Part shown: piece after piece, positions 54,767-64,000 of the stretch
Layout of the letters: every line of letters begins with the position of its first letter
Position numbering within the stretch: the first letter of the stretch is position 1
Source: Rossellomorea aquimaris
GTDB taxonomy: Bacteria > Bacillota > Bacilli > Bacillales > Bacillaceae_B
Assembly (NCBI RefSeq): GCF_020172085.1
Contig: NZ_JAIVAT010000003.1
Span: 434,001-498,000 of the forward strand
Length of the DNA: 64,000 nt
Reading direction: 5' to 3'
Made by a program: the position numbers and the translations under genes
Notes under the pieces: model-generated
What the model was told of the DNA's origin: nothing
Databases searched by the model: none
Seen by the model: the letters and a program-made list of their open reading frames with translations, nothing else

Positions 54767-54790
54767 TGATAAAATTAGAACAAGTGTTTC
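54767..54790 (+). promoter_or_regulatory. Extended -10 and LexA box upstream of ruvAB
   Basis: TGATAAAAT (54767-54775) is an extended -10 element. It is followed by AGAACAAGTGTTTC (54777-54790), which fits the Bacillus LexA consensus CGAACRNRYGTTYC at 13 of 14 positions. A bound LexA would cover the transcription start. A second possible extended -10, TGATACAAT, lies at 54829-54837. Confidence 0.6.
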
Positions 54791-54916
54791 TCTTTGAACT
54801 CTCTTTCCCATCCTCTCAAATAGTGATATGATACAATAGATTTTATATGTCTTTTGAATATGGATGAGAGAAAAAGATGAATGTAAGCGATATGTACCGT
54901 ATGGGGAGAGAATGGA

Positions 54917-55528
54917 ATGTATGAATATATAAAAGGGACAGTCAGTCAAGTGGGTCCTGAATACGTAGTGGTGGAGAATAATGGGATCGGGTATCAGTTG
55001 TATACCGCGAATCCATTTGTTTATTCAAAATATCAAAATCAAGAGATTCAGATTTTTACATATCAGCATGTGAGGGAAGATCTTATTGCCCTTTATGGGT
55101 TCCTTGCCATTGAAGAAAAGCTGCTTTTTATGAAACTATTGAATGTTTCGGGAATTGGTCCGAAGGGGGCGCTGGCTATTTTGGCATCGGGCGCCCCTCA
55201 GCAGGTGATCACGGCCATTGAGGAAGAGAATGAAAGTTTCTTGACGAAGTTTCCTGGTGTCGGGAAGAAGACTGCCCGTCAGATGATCCTGGATTTAAAA
55301 GGGAAGCTTCAGGATGTCGTGCCTGATTATTTCCCTAGCCTTTTCTCGGATCCTGTGGAAGCGGAGGCGTCACCTGGGAAGGACGAGGCGTTTGATGAAG
55401 CGATCCTTGCCCTGAAAGCCCTTGGCTACTCTGAACGTGAAATTAAGAAAATCACTCCAAAGCTGAAAGGCGAAGGGCATTCGTCGGACGAGATCATCCG
55501 AAAGGCCCTTCAGCTTCTATTGAAATAA
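54917..55528 (+). CDS. ruvA: Holliday junction DNA helicase RuvA
   Basis: RuvA binds four-way junctions as a tetramer and loads RuvB. The 203-residue protein has the N-terminal OB fold ([26 protein letters not shown]), two helix-hairpin-helix motifs ([16 protein letters not shown] and [20 protein letters not shown]) and the C-terminal RuvB-binding domain (about 155-203). GGGGAGAG before the ATG. ruvB follows after 28 bp. Confidence 0.99.
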   Translation: MYEYIKGTVSQVGPEYVVVENNGIGYQLYTANPFVYSKYQNQEIQIFTYQHVREDLIALYGFLAIEEKLLFMKLLNVSGIGPKGALAILASGAPQQVITAIEEENESFLTKFPGVGKKTARQMILDLKGKLQDVVPDYFPSLFSDPVEAEASPGKDEAFDEAILALKALGYSEREIKKITPKLKGEGHSSDEIIRKALQLLLK

Positions 55529-55556
55529 GTGAATGGTATGGAAGGAGGAAGTTTAA

Positions 55557-56558
55557 ATGGAAGACCGGATCGTATCGGGCGAATCAGAATTACATGAAGA
55601 CTCCTTTGAATATTCCTTGCGTCCTCAGACGATAAAACAATATATTGGGCAAGATAAGGTGAAGCATAATCTGGAGGTTTTCATCGAAGCGGCAAAGATG
55701 CGTCAGGAAACCCTGGATCATGTCCTTCTTTACGGTCCGCCTGGGTTGGGGAAAACGACCCTTGCCGCTGTCATCGCCAATGAGATGGGTGTGAACCTGC
55801 GTACCACTTCAGGACCTGCCATCGAGAGACCGGGAGACCTTGCCGCAGTGCTGACGGCACTCGAGCCGGGTGATGTATTGTTCATCGATGAAATCCACCG
55901 GTTGCCCCGGGCCATAGAAGAGGTTCTATATCCCGCCATGGAAGACTTTTGTTTGGATATCGTCATCGGGAATGGCCCGAGTGCACGATCTGTCCGTCTG
56001 GATCTTCCACCTTTCACCTTAGTGGGGGCGACGACCCGTGCCGGAGCATTATCGGCTCCGCTTCGAGACCGATTTGGTGTTTTATGCCGTTTGGAATATT
56101 ATAATGAAGAACAGTTGAACGAAATTGTTCAGAGGACCGCAACGATTTTAAACACGAAGATCGAAGCGGCGGCTTCTGAAGAATTGGCGAAGAGATCGAG
56201 GGGGACACCCCGTATCGCCAATCGATTGCTCAGAAGGGTAAGGGATTTTGCCCAGGTAAAAGGCGATGGGGAAATTACCACCTCTCTGTCAAGGGAAGCA
56301 CTTGAACTGCTTCAAGTCGATAAGCTTGGCCTGGATCACATTGACCATAAGCTTCTTAAAGGCATCATCGAGCGCTTCAGGGGAGGACCTGTGGGTCTTG
56401 ATACCATCGCTGCGAGTATAGGGGAGGAGTCACATACGATTGAAGATGTATACGAGCCTTACCTGCTGCAGATTGGATTCATCCAGCGGACGCCGAGGGG
56501 AAGAGTCGTCACTCATCTCGTTTATGACCACTTCCAGCTGGAGGTGCCGGACAAGTGA
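55557..56558 (+). CDS. ruvB: Holliday junction branch migration ATPase RuvB
   Basis: RuvB is the AAA+ motor of branch migration. The 333-residue protein has Walker [15 protein letters not shown], Walker [10 protein letters not shown], sensor [10 protein letters not shown], the arginine finger region [12 protein letters not shown], and the C-terminal winged helix ([12 protein letters not shown]). AAGGAGG before the ATG. The DUF2905 gene overlaps its stop by four bases. Confidence 0.99.
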   Translation: MEDRIVSGESELHEDSFEYSLRPQTIKQYIGQDKVKHNLEVFIEAAKMRQETLDHVLLYGPPGLGKTTLAAVIANEMGVNLRTTSGPAIERPGDLAAVLTALEPGDVLFIDEIHRLPRAIEEVLYPAMEDFCLDIVIGNGPSARSVRLDLPPFTLVGATTRAGALSAPLRDRFGVLCRLEYYNEEQLNEIVQRTATILNTKIEAAASEELAKRSRGTPRIANRLLRRVRDFAQVKGDGEITTSLSREALELLQVDKLGLDHIDHKLLKGIIERFRGGPVGLDTIAASIGEESHTIEDVYEPYLLQIGFIQRTPRGRVVTHLVYDHFQLEVPDK

Positions 56559-56755
56559 CGGGGAAATTCTTGATGGTCATCGGTGGAATCATCCTGGTGA
56601 TCGGCTTTCTGATGCAATTCATCAAATTGGGGAAGTTGCCGGGTGATATTATCATCAAAAAAGAAAACACGACATTTTATTTTCCACTTATGACTTCTAT
56701 TCTGATAAGTGTTATACTTTCCGTTGTCTTTTATTTTATCGGGAAATTCAAATAG
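56555..56755 (+). CDS. DUF2905 small membrane protein
   Basis: A 66-residue protein with two hydrophobic helices (about 5-22 and 42-62) and the conserved middle [24 protein letters not shown], which defines DUF2905. Function is unknown. The GTG start overlaps the ruvB stop, so it is coupled to ruvAB. Such genes are commonly found between ruvB and queA in Firmicutes but are absent at this place in B. subtilis 168. Confidence 0.9.
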   Translation: MTGKFLMVIGGIILVIGFLMQFIKLGKLPGDIIIKKENTTFYFPLMTSILISVILSVVFYFIGKFK

Positions 56756-56793
56756 GACTATAAGTGAGATTTACATAAGCTAGGTGACGAACT

Positions 56794-57819
56794 GTGAAAG
56801 TAGAAGATTTTGATTTTCATTTACCTGAAGAACTGATTGCCCAGACTCCTCTTGAGAACCGTTCAGAGAGTAGGTTGATGGTGTTGGATAAAGAAGATGG
56901 TTCCATAGATCATATTCGTTTTAAACAAATCACCGATTACCTTCAAGAAGGGGATTGTCTCGTTCTGAATGATACACGAGTACTGCCGGCACGCCTTTTT
57001 GGGCAAAAAGAAGATACAGGCGCCAATATTGAAGTACTCCTCCTGAAACAGGAGGATGGTGATCAGTGGGAGACGCTTGTAAAGCCTGCCAAACGGATCC
57101 GTGTTGGAACGGAGATCGTATTCGGCGATGGCAAGCTAAAAGCTACTTGTATCGGTTTGAAAGATCATGGAGGGAGAATCCTGGAATTCCAATATGACGG
57201 GATTTTTTACGAAGTACTGGATGAATTGGGTGAAATGCCTCTTCCTCCGTATATCCGTGAGCGATTGGAAGAACAGGACCGCTATCAGACGGTATTTGCC
57301 AGGGAAAGGGGTTCAGCTGCAGCCCCTACTGCAGGGCTTCACTTTACGGAAGAACTGTTGGATGAATTAAGAGAGAAGGGTGTGCACATTGCCTTCATCA
57401 CCCTCCATGTGGGACTCGGAACATTCAGACCGGTTTCCGTGGAGACCATTGAAGAACATGATATGCATGCCGAGTTCTATCAGGTTTCTGAAGGGACCGC
57501 CCGCCTTTTGAACGATGTCAGGGCAAATGGGGGTCGCATCATAACTGTCGGGACTACTTCTACCAGGACCCTGGAGACCATTGCTTCAAAGCATGGGACT
57601 TTCGTGGAAGAAAGCGGCTGGACGAACATTTTCATCTATCCTGGGTACGAGTTTAAAGGGATCGATGGTTTGATCACGAATTTTCATTTGCCGAAATCGA
57701 CCCTGATCATGCTGGTCAGTGCCTTTGCCGGTCAAGAAAACGTGATGCATGCCTATGAAACGGCCGTGAAAGAGAAGTATCGATTCTTCAGTTTCGGAGA
57801 TGCCATGTTGATTAAATAA
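56794..57819 (+). CDS. queA: S-adenosylmethionine:tRNA ribosyltransferase-isomerase
   Basis: QueA makes epoxyqueuosine in tRNA from preQ1 and SAM. The 341-residue protein has the family motifs [47 protein letters not shown] and [23 protein letters not shown] start after AGGTGA. It forms the queuosine pair with tgt, which follows after about 50 bp. Confidence 0.99.
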   Translation: MKVEDFDFHLPEELIAQTPLENRSESRLMVLDKEDGSIDHIRFKQITDYLQEGDCLVLNDTRVLPARLFGQKEDTGANIEVLLLKQEDGDQWETLVKPAKRIRVGTEIVFGDGKLKATCIGLKDHGGRILEFQYDGIFYEVLDELGEMPLPPYIRERLEEQDRYQTVFARERGSAAAPTAGLHFTEELLDELREKGVHIAFITLHVGLGTFRPVSVETIEEHDMHAEFYQVSEGTARLLNDVRANGGRIITVGTTSTRTLETIASKHGTFVEESGWTNIFIYPGYEFKGIDGLITNFHLPKSTLIMLVSAFAGQENVMHAYETAVKEKYRFFSFGDAMLIK

Positions 57820-57831
57820 TGATAGAACTAA

Positions 57832-59010
<1,179 letters not shown>

Positions 59011-59051
59011 AAGCCAAGCTATAAATAGATGATTGAAAGGAGGGGAAAAGA

Positions 59052-59324
59052 ATGGGAGGAAGTTTAGGAACAATACTACCTTTGATATTAATGTTCGTTC
59101 TGTTTTACTTTTTACTGATCCGTCCTCAGCAAAAGCGTCAAAAAGCGATCTCAAAAATGCAAAATGAGCTTGCGAAGGGTGATAGAATCATCACAATTGG
59201 CGGTTTACACGGATCGATCGATGCCATCGAAGAAGGTAAAATAGTCATCCTGTGTGGTGACGGCAGCCGTCTTACATATGATCGCAATGCGATCAGGGAA
59301 GTCGTTAGAACTGAGCAGGCATAA
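59052..59324 (+). CDS. yajC: Preprotein translocase subunit YajC
   Basis: A 90-residue single-pass membrane protein: N-terminal helix (TILPLILMFVLFYFLLIRPQ), then the basic QQKRQKAISKMQNEL segment and a small beta domain, all typical of YajC (B. subtilis YrbF), an accessory of SecDF. AAAGGAGGGG before the ATG. Placed after tgt as in most bacteria. Confidence 0.97.
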   Translation: MGGSLGTILPLILMFVLFYFLLIRPQQKRQKAISKMQNELAKGDRIITIGGLHGSIDAIEEGKIVILCGDGSRLTYDRNAIREVVRTEQA

Positions 59325-59328
59325 GAAA

Positions 59329-59376
59329 AAAGGGTCCTTCATCAAGGTGCTAAAGCACATTGGTGAGGGGCCCTTT
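59329..59376. terminator. Long hairpin terminator between yajC and the convergent gene
   Basis: A 17-bp stem (59329-59345 with 59360-59376, a few G-T pairs) carries an inner GGTGC/GCAC pairing. The A run on the left gives a strong T tract for the minus-strand gene; the plus T tract is weak. Confidence 0.85.
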
Positions 59377-59395
59377 CATATTTGTATAGATGTAC

Positions 59396-59767
59396 TTAGC
59401 TCTCTCTTGGACCGCCACTCATATTTACACCAAGGATGCCCCCCATCATGGCCGTAAGGATGTAGCAGCCGTGATAGATGAGCTGTTCCATAGAAAACAG
59501 GCTATCGTATCCGAGGTATTGAAATAAGAAAATGACCAGCGTGTAAATGAGTCCAGTAGATCCTCCCAGTACCCATCCTTTTGTCTTCCCCTTGCCACCT
59601 GACATAAATCCACCGGCAAATAATGAAAGAAACGATATGATCGTAACAAATAACGTGATGGAGTTTTCAGTAAGATTAGTAAACCGGAGGAGCAAAGAAA
59701 ATAACAAACTTGCGACAATCGCTATGACAAATATGGTGGTTGTTCCGTAAAGGACGGCACCACCCAT
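59396..59767 (-). CDS. TIGR04086-family membrane protein (YrzE-like)
   Basis: A polytopic membrane protein with four hydrophobic helices: VLYGTTTIFVIAIVASLLF, TLFVTIISFLSLFAGGFMSG, GWVLGGSTGLIYTLVIFLF and the last YHGCYILTAMMGGILGVNMSG. This topology and the GGFxSG turn match TIGR04086 proteins such as B. subtilis YrzE; function unknown. The start is uncertain: ATG 59767 gives the usual length (123 residues) but has a weak ribosome-binding site; a frame to 59851 begins within what looks like the promoter. Convergent with yajC, divergent from the transporter gene. Confidence 0.82.
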   Translation of the reverse strand: MGGAVLYGTTTIFVIAIVASLLFSLLLRFTNLTENSITLFVTIISFLSLFAGGFMSGGKGKTKGWVLGGSTGLIYTLVIFLFQYLGYDSLFSMEQLIYHGCYILTAMMGGILGVNMSGGPRES

Positions 59768-59928
59768 TTTTTTCGCTTCGATGACGGTCCTCTCCCTTCT
59801 ATCTCGATAATTTTGTTCCGTATTAGTACAAGCATATTCATCGCAATCCAAAAAAAGACTAGAAATTTTCAGTGGTCAAGCCTCATAGACTAGTATGAAA
59901 CTTCCTTGAGAAGGAGGGGTAAGGGACC

Positions 59929-61224
59929 ATGTCTCCGATGATTGTGTTAATCGTGTTTGTTTCTGTTTACATCCTATTGATGACCGAAAAGTGGAATAGA
60001 GTACTTGCTGCCATGACCGGTGGGGTCGCCATGCTCCTGATCGGGGCCTTTCCCATAGAAAAGGCGCTGTTTACCTATATCGACTGGAAAACCATCACTC
60101 TTCTGTTTTCCATGATGCTGATCGTAACCATTACAAGTAAAACAGGGGTATTTGAGTATATTGCCATTCGGATCGCACAATGGGTGAACGGAAACGGGTT
60201 GGCACTCCTCATCCTGTTTTCCTTACTTGCCGCAGTGGGTTCCGCCTTTTTGGCAAACGTCACCATCGCGATGCTGCTGGTTCCAATCCTCTTCAAATTG
60301 ACCAGGCTCCTGGATCTTCCGCCCATCCCGTTTCTGATCATGACGATCCTTGCGTGTAACATAGGAGGGACGGCCACCCTGATTGGTGACCCCCCAAACA
60401 TGATGATCGGGCAGGCAGTGAAACATTTTACATTCAATGCCTTTCTGGAAAATTTGTTACCCGTCGTTTTAATGGTTTATGGTGTGACACTGTTGATCAT
60501 GTGTGTTCTATATAGGGAAGTACTACATGTGAAAGAGGACCGGAAGCTTTTGCTGAAAGGGATCGATCCCAACGAATATGTAAAGGAAAACAGAGGGCTT
60601 TTTCAGTCTGTTTTTGTACTTGCACTGGTGTTGGTGGGGTTTTCTGTGTATCCGGTGTTTCATCTGGATGTGACGACACTATCCCTGGCAGGCGCTGTTC
60701 TGCTCATGCTGCTCTTAGAAAAAATTTATCCTCCTGAGAAGATTTTGAGGGAAGTGGAATGGGGGACACTCTTTTTCTTTATGGGATTATTCCTGCTCGT
60801 AGGGGGGATTGAAGAGGCAGGATTCATTGATGAAATCGCACGGGAGATTTTACGTGCAACGGATGGAGATATGAAGAAAACAGCCTTTGTCATTCTGTGG
60901 GGAACAGGGTTACTATCTGCCGTTGTGGATAATATTCCATTTGTGGCGGCTATGATACCCGTCATCCAGGAATTCGGTGAATTCGGGATGGTCAACATGG
61001 ATCCCTTATGGTGGTCGTTGGCCTTGGGTGCATGCCTTGGTGGGAATGGTACACTCCTCGGTTCTTCTTCAAATCTGGTCATCGCCGGACTTGCTTCGAA
61101 GGAAAATGTACATATCAAATTCCATCAGTATCTGCTTATCGGGATCCCCGTCACCATCATATCCCTTGCCGTATCCACTGTGTATGTATATTTCAAATAT
61201 ATTCGGCCGTTTTTAGGTGGATAA
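59929..61224 (+). CDS. ArsB/NhaD family transporter
   Basis: A 431-residue ion-transporter-superfamily membrane protein with about eleven helices. The family hallmarks are TITSKTGVFEYIAI, NIGGTATLIGDPPNMMIG, SAVVDNIPFVAAMIPV and GGNGTLLGSSSNLVIAG; the last three are the paired re-entrant loops shared by ArsB, NhaD and the mammalian P protein. Substrate cannot be told from sequence; sodium/proton antiport or an anion are possible. No arsR or arsC genes lie nearby, so arsenic resistance is not supported. GAAGGAGGGG before the ATG. Confidence 0.93.
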   Translation: MSPMIVLIVFVSVYILLMTEKWNRVLAAMTGGVAMLLIGAFPIEKALFTYIDWKTITLLFSMMLIVTITSKTGVFEYIAIRIAQWVNGNGLALLILFSLLAAVGSAFLANVTIAMLLVPILFKLTRLLDLPPIPFLIMTILACNIGGTATLIGDPPNMMIGQAVKHFTFNAFLENLLPVVLMVYGVTLLIMCVLYREVLHVKEDRKLLLKGIDPNEYVKENRGLFQSVFVLALVLVGFSVYPVFHLDVTTLSLAGAVLLMLLLEKIYPPEKILREVEWGTLFFFMGLFLLVGGIEEAGFIDEIAREILRATDGDMKKTAFVILWGTGLLSAVVDNIPFVAAMIPVIQEFGEFGMVNMDPLWWSLALGACLGGNGTLLGSSSNLVIAGLASKENVHIKFHQYLLIGIPVTIISLAVSTVYVYFKYIRPFLGG

Positions 61225-61293
61225 TAATTCCTCCGATTTATTTTAACCTTCTGTCGATACTACATAATGACATGTGTATAGGAGGGAGAAGCA

Positions 61294-61938
61294 GTGGAGG
61301 AATACGTTATCATCATTGCACGCACTCTTTTTCTTTATTTTTTGATCATATTTATTTTTAGAATCATGGGGAAAAGGGAGATTGGCGAATTAAGCATACT
61401 CGATCTGGTCGTATTCATGATGATCGCCGAAATGGCTGTCATGGCCATCGAACAGCCGGATGACCCAATTATTCATACGGTGCTTCCCATGGGGGTCATC
61501 GTCCTGGTGCAGATCCTGTTTGCATGGTTTTCCCTTCGTTCCAAATCCTTCAGGGAGCTGTTGGACGGTAAGCCATCCGTCATTATTCATAACGGAAAGA
61601 TAGACGACAAAGCCATGAAGAAACAACGATACAATTATGATGATTTACTCCTTCAACTACGGGAAAAAGATATTTTTAACTTAGCGGATGTAGAGTTCGC
61701 CATTTTGGAACCTTCAGGAAAACTATCTGTGTTAAAGAAAGATAAAAAAACGCCGCAAACCCTCACCCTGCCCTTGATTCTCGATGGGCAGGTCCAAACC
61801 ACACATCTCGATATGATCGGTAAAACGGCTTTCTGGTTACGGAAGGAATTAAGGGAAAGAGGATTTAAGAATATCCAGGAAATCTCCTTTTGCAGCTTTC
61901 AAAACGGTCAGTTTTATATTGATGAAAAAAACCATTAA
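61294..61938 (+). CDS. DUF421 (YetF/YrbG-like) membrane protein
   Basis: The 214-residue protein has three N-terminal helices (about 5-80) with RIMGKREIGELSILDLVVFMMIAEMA, then the DUF421 cytosolic domain (GKPSVIIHNGKID, RYNYDDLLLQLREKDIFNLADVEFAILEPSGKLSVL). It matches B. subtilis YrbG, located in the same region. Function is unknown; related proteins are implicated in spore or membrane processes. AGGAGGGAG before the GTG. Terminator just after. Confidence 0.93.
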   Translation: MEEYVIIIARTLFLYFLIIFIFRIMGKREIGELSILDLVVFMMIAEMAVMAIEQPDDPIIHTVLPMGVIVLVQILFAWFSLRSKSFRELLDGKPSVIIHNGKIDDKAMKKQRYNYDDLLLQLREKDIFNLADVEFAILEPSGKLSVLKKDKKTPQTLTLPLILDGQVQTTHLDMIGKTAFWLRKELRERGFKNIQEISFCSFQNGQFYIDEKNH

Positions 61939-61973
61939 AAAATACTCCTAACCAATGTTAAGGAGTATTTTTT
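61937..61973. terminator. Bidirectional terminator between the DUF421 gene and spoVB
   Basis: AAAAAATACTCCT (61937-61949) pairs with AGGAGTATTTTTT (61961-61973); A and T runs allow use in both directions. Confidence 0.9.
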
Positions 61974-61983
61974 AATGGAGAAA

Positions 61984-63534
61984 CTAAAGAGTGATGAACC
62001 TCTTGATGAACGGGATCCTTGCAAGGTCGTTTTTCACAATGAGCTTCATCGCGATGGAGAGCATGGTGTACAGAATTGAAGAAGTCAGTACTCCAAATAG
62101 TAATCTGAATATGGCAGATTCATCGTCAAACAGGTAAAGGTATGAATAGTGTCCCCATACTCCAGTTGCCAAGAGAACAATGATCGTCTTAACGTAATCC
62201 CTCGCGTAAATCGTCATCGGGATATATTTTAAGATTGTCATGAAATGAAGCAGGGTCACGAGCATGAATCCCGTCACGATTCCGAGAGCCGCCCCGTTGA
62301 TTCCGAATGCGGGCTGTGAAGCGAGAACAAAAATGACACCGGTCTTGACCACGGCACCGATGAGGCTGTTGATCATGGCGGCCCTCGCGAGGTTTAACGC
62401 CTGCAAAACAGCTTGTAAAGGTCCTTGATAATAATAGAATAAAAAGAATGGAGCCATGATCATCAGGAAGCCTGCCCCGTTTTCATTCCCGTACATAACC
62501 TGCATGAGCGGCTTCGCATAGATGTAGAGGATAACGACTGAAATTCCCCCGGTGATCAAACAGAACCTCAGGGCCTGCTGTAGTCTGTGCTCGATTAAGA
62601 TGAAGTTTTTTTGGGAATTGGCTTCACTTATCGCAGGTACAAGGGATTGTGATAAAGACAAGGTCACGAATGATGGAAGAAACAGGAGGGGAAGGGCATA
62701 TCCTGTCAGGGAACCATACTGCTTCGTCGCCATACCTGCCGCCACTCCGGCAAGGGCTAGGCTGTTTGCAACCACGATCGGTTCAAAAAACCAGGCGATC
62801 GACCCGATCATCCTGCTCCCCGTGGCAGGCAAGGCAACACTCATAAGCTCATTGAACGTCTCCCGACCATTCCGGATGGAGGTAAAGAAGTTGCGCCTGA
62901 TCTTGAACTTCTTTTTCACCTTAAAGCTCGCGAACAGATAAAGGAGGGAAGCAAGTTCCCCAAGTACTGAAGCAGCCATGGCAGCGGCGGCTGCATATTC
63001 GATTCCATAGGGTAGAAACGTTTTGGTCAATAAGGCAATCAGCGTTATCCGGACTACTTGCTCGATGACCTGGGAATAAGCGGACGGCTTCATGTTCTGC
63101 CTTCCCTGGAAGTACCCTCTGATGACGGATGATACAGCTACGATCGGAATGATCGGTGCAATGGCGATCAAAGGATAATAGATCCGGTCATCCGTGAACA
63201 ATACGTCTGTTAAGTAGGGGGCAAGGAGAATGAGAGCCGGGGTGAAGATGAGGGATAACCCCAAAGTGAGAGATAATGAGACGACCAATATTTTTTTGAC
63301 TTTCCGGATATCTCCCTTTGATTCCGCTTCGGCTACGTTTTTCGAGATGGCTACAGGAAGTCCGAGTTGAGTGATGGTGATGACGAGGATGAGGGTGGGA
63401 AAGGCCATCATAAAGAGGCCGACGCCTTCTTCCCCGATGAATCTGGCAACGACGATCCGATTGACGAACCCTAATATTCTAGTTATAAAGGCGGCCATCA
63501 TTAAGATCATGGTACCTTTCAGAAATTTTGACAT
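61984..63534 (-). CDS. spoVB: Stage V sporulation protein B (MATE/MOP-type flippase family)
   Basis: SpoVB belongs to the polysaccharide/lipid flippase (MOP) superfamily and is required for spore cortex synthesis. The 516-residue protein has about fourteen helices and family segments FLKGTMILMMAAFITRILGFVNRIVVARFIGEEGVG, SSVIRGYFQGRQNMKPSAYSQ and QGPLQAVLQALNLA (shown here in parts only as landmarks of the N-terminal, middle and C-terminal regions). ATG 63534 gives the B. subtilis-like start; a 56-residue upstream extension reads through promoter DNA. It is sigma-E controlled in B. subtilis, and a candidate promoter is present. Confidence 0.96.
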   Translation of the reverse strand: MSKFLKGTMILMMAAFITRILGFVNRIVVARFIGEEGVGLFMMAFPTLILVITITQLGLPVAISKNVAEAESKGDIRKVKKILVVSLSLTLGLSLIFTPALILLAPYLTDVLFTDDRIYYPLIAIAPIIPIVAVSSVIRGYFQGRQNMKPSAYSQVIEQVVRITLIALLTKTFLPYGIEYAAAAAMAASVLGELASLLYLFASFKVKKKFKIRRNFFTSIRNGRETFNELMSVALPATGSRMIGSIAWFFEPIVVANSLALAGVAAGMATKQYGSLTGYALPLLFLPSFVTLSLSQSLVPAISEANSQKNFILIEHRLQQALRFCLITGGISVVILYIYAKPLMQVMYGNENGAGFLMIMAPFFLFYYYQGPLQAVLQALNLARAAMINSLIGAVVKTGVIFVLASQPAFGINGAALGIVTGFMLVTLLHFMTILKYIPMTIYARDYVKTIIVLLATGVWGHYSYLYLFDDESAIFRLLFGVLTSSILYTMLSIAMKLIVKNDLARIPFIKRFITL

Positions 63535-63557
63535 AAAATTCCCTGCCTTCTCAAAAT

Positions 63558-63566
63558 TGGTATAAT
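63558..63566 (+). promoter_or_regulatory. Extended -10 promoter for comN
   Basis: TGGTATAAT is an extended -10 (TGn-TATAAT) on the plus strand, about 94 bp before the comN ATG, in the divergent spoVB-comN gap. The -35 is weak. Confidence 0.45.
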
Positions 63567-63578
63567 CGTTTACAATGA

Positions 63579-63608
63579 TGTATATGCACAAAGGTGGACA
63601 AAGCATGA
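63579..63608 (-). promoter_or_regulatory. Candidate sigma-E promoter of spoVB
   Basis: On the minus strand GTCATGCT (63608-63601) and CATATACA (63586-63579) are 14 bp apart, a spacing shared with the spoVID, spoIVFA and safA candidates. Confidence 0.5.
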
Positions 63609-63659
63609 CAAGTAGTGAATAATTCCGGCTAAATATAGCCCAGATGGGGTGAACGGGGA

Positions 63660-63980
63660 ATGAAGAATAATCAGCATCCTTATGACCATTTTTATGAATC
63701 ATTAGTACCAGCGCTTGTAAGCAAGGTAGAAGAATTTGAAGTGCTTGGGTATGGAAAGGCCGACGCTGACCGCCTATGGGCCTACTTAACGAAGAAAAAA
63801 TGGAAAAAGCCCGAGGTGGATGTAAAATTCTTTCAGTTGGTGAGTGATGTATTAACGGTCAAGCCTGGAGAGTATATGAGTTTTGAAACCATTGAAGCAT
63901 ACAGGTCTCCTAATTGGTTCGCAGAAGTGAATGAAGATGAATTGAATGAGCTTCTTCGCCCGAACAAGAACGGAAAATAA
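63660..63980 (+). CDS. comN: Post-transcriptional regulator ComN family protein
   Basis: The 106-residue cytosolic protein matches the ComN (YrzD) family: an all-helical N-terminal half (YDHFYESLVPALVSKVEEFEVLGYGKADADRLW is the core, given here as YESLVPALVSKVEEF and DADRLWAYL) and a C-terminal SFETIEAYRSPNWF segment. In B. subtilis ComN acts with DivIVA on accumulation of comE mRNA. GGGGTGAACGGGGA precedes the ATG. It is divergent from spoVB, as in B. subtilis. Nothing else is seen in the last 20 bases. Confidence 0.9.
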   Translation: MKNNQHPYDHFYESLVPALVSKVEEFEVLGYGKADADRLWAYLTKKKWKKPEVDVKFFQLVSDVLTVKPGEYMSFETIEAYRSPNWFAEVNEDELNELLRPNKNGK

Positions 63981-64000
63981 CCCGAAAAGAAATTGACACC

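Noticed and set aside
59929-61224. Arsenic resistance gene
   Set aside because: ArsB and NhaD families cannot be told apart by eye, and no arsR, arsC or arsA lies nearby.
63535-63702. 56-residue N-terminal extension of SpoVB
   Set aside because: The extension reads through the likely promoter and is absent from B. subtilis SpoVB; ATG 63534 fits the family.

Overview
The window comes from an endospore-forming Bacillaceae. It carries a dense set of Bacillus-type sporulation genes (spoVID, ysxE, spoIIB, spoIVFA/FB, spo0B, safA, coxA, bofC, spoVB), AAGGAGG-type ribosome-binding sites, frequent TTG/GTG starts, a T-box leader and an L21 leader. Gene order follows the Bacillus subtilis hem-spoVID-valS-folC-...-mre-min-spoIVF-rplU-obg-phe-nad-safA-ruv-tgt-spoVB stretch, but with insertions absent from B. 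subtilis 168. Assignment to a genus near Rossellomorea or another marine 'Bacillus' lineage is inference only.

Layout: (1) 1-6.3 kb: end of the haem operon (hemD partial, hemB, hemL), the spore-coat morphogen gene spoVID with the kinase-like ysxE, and a small convergent membrane protein. (2) 6.0-10.4 kb: T-box-controlled valS, then folC. (3) 10.5-29.8 kb: the accessory region, at the place where comC sits in B. subtilis. It has a membrane GAF-GGDEF diguanylate cyclase; a secreted VWA-domain protein; on the opposite strand three minor-pilin-like genes (PilV-, PilW- and PilX/GspK-like); and a long plus-strand type IV pilus operon: three poorly characterised accessory genes, pilB, pilT, pilC, major pilin, prepilin peptidase, pilM, pilN, pilO and a second prepilin. 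(4) 29.8-43.5 kb: spoIIB, maf, radC, mreBCD, minCD, spoIVFA/FB, an RNase E/G homologue, L21-leader-rplU-prp-rpmA, spo0B and obg. (5) 43.5-50.4 kb: pheB, pheA and the NAD biosynthesis locus, with nifS-niaR divergent from nadBCA. (6) 50.5-64 kb: safA, a second CotS-like kinase gene, coxA, bofC, ruvAB, a DUF2905 gene, queA, tgt, yajC, a TIGR04086 membrane protein, an ArsB/NhaD transporter, a DUF421 protein, spoVB and comN.

The most interesting parts are: the type IV pilus locus, whose VWA protein plus PilV/W/X-like set resembles a PilY1-minor-pilin tip complex transplanted to a monoderm; the neighbouring GGDEF gene together with an MshEN-like domain on PilB, suggesting c-di-GMP control; two unrelated intergenic arrays of about 10-bp motifs repeated every 20-20.5 bp; a repeated pairing of a LysM spore morphogen gene with a CotS-family kinase gene; and a predicted hairpin that masks the coxA ribosome-binding site. 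All functional statements are read from sequence and family knowledge; no database search was run.
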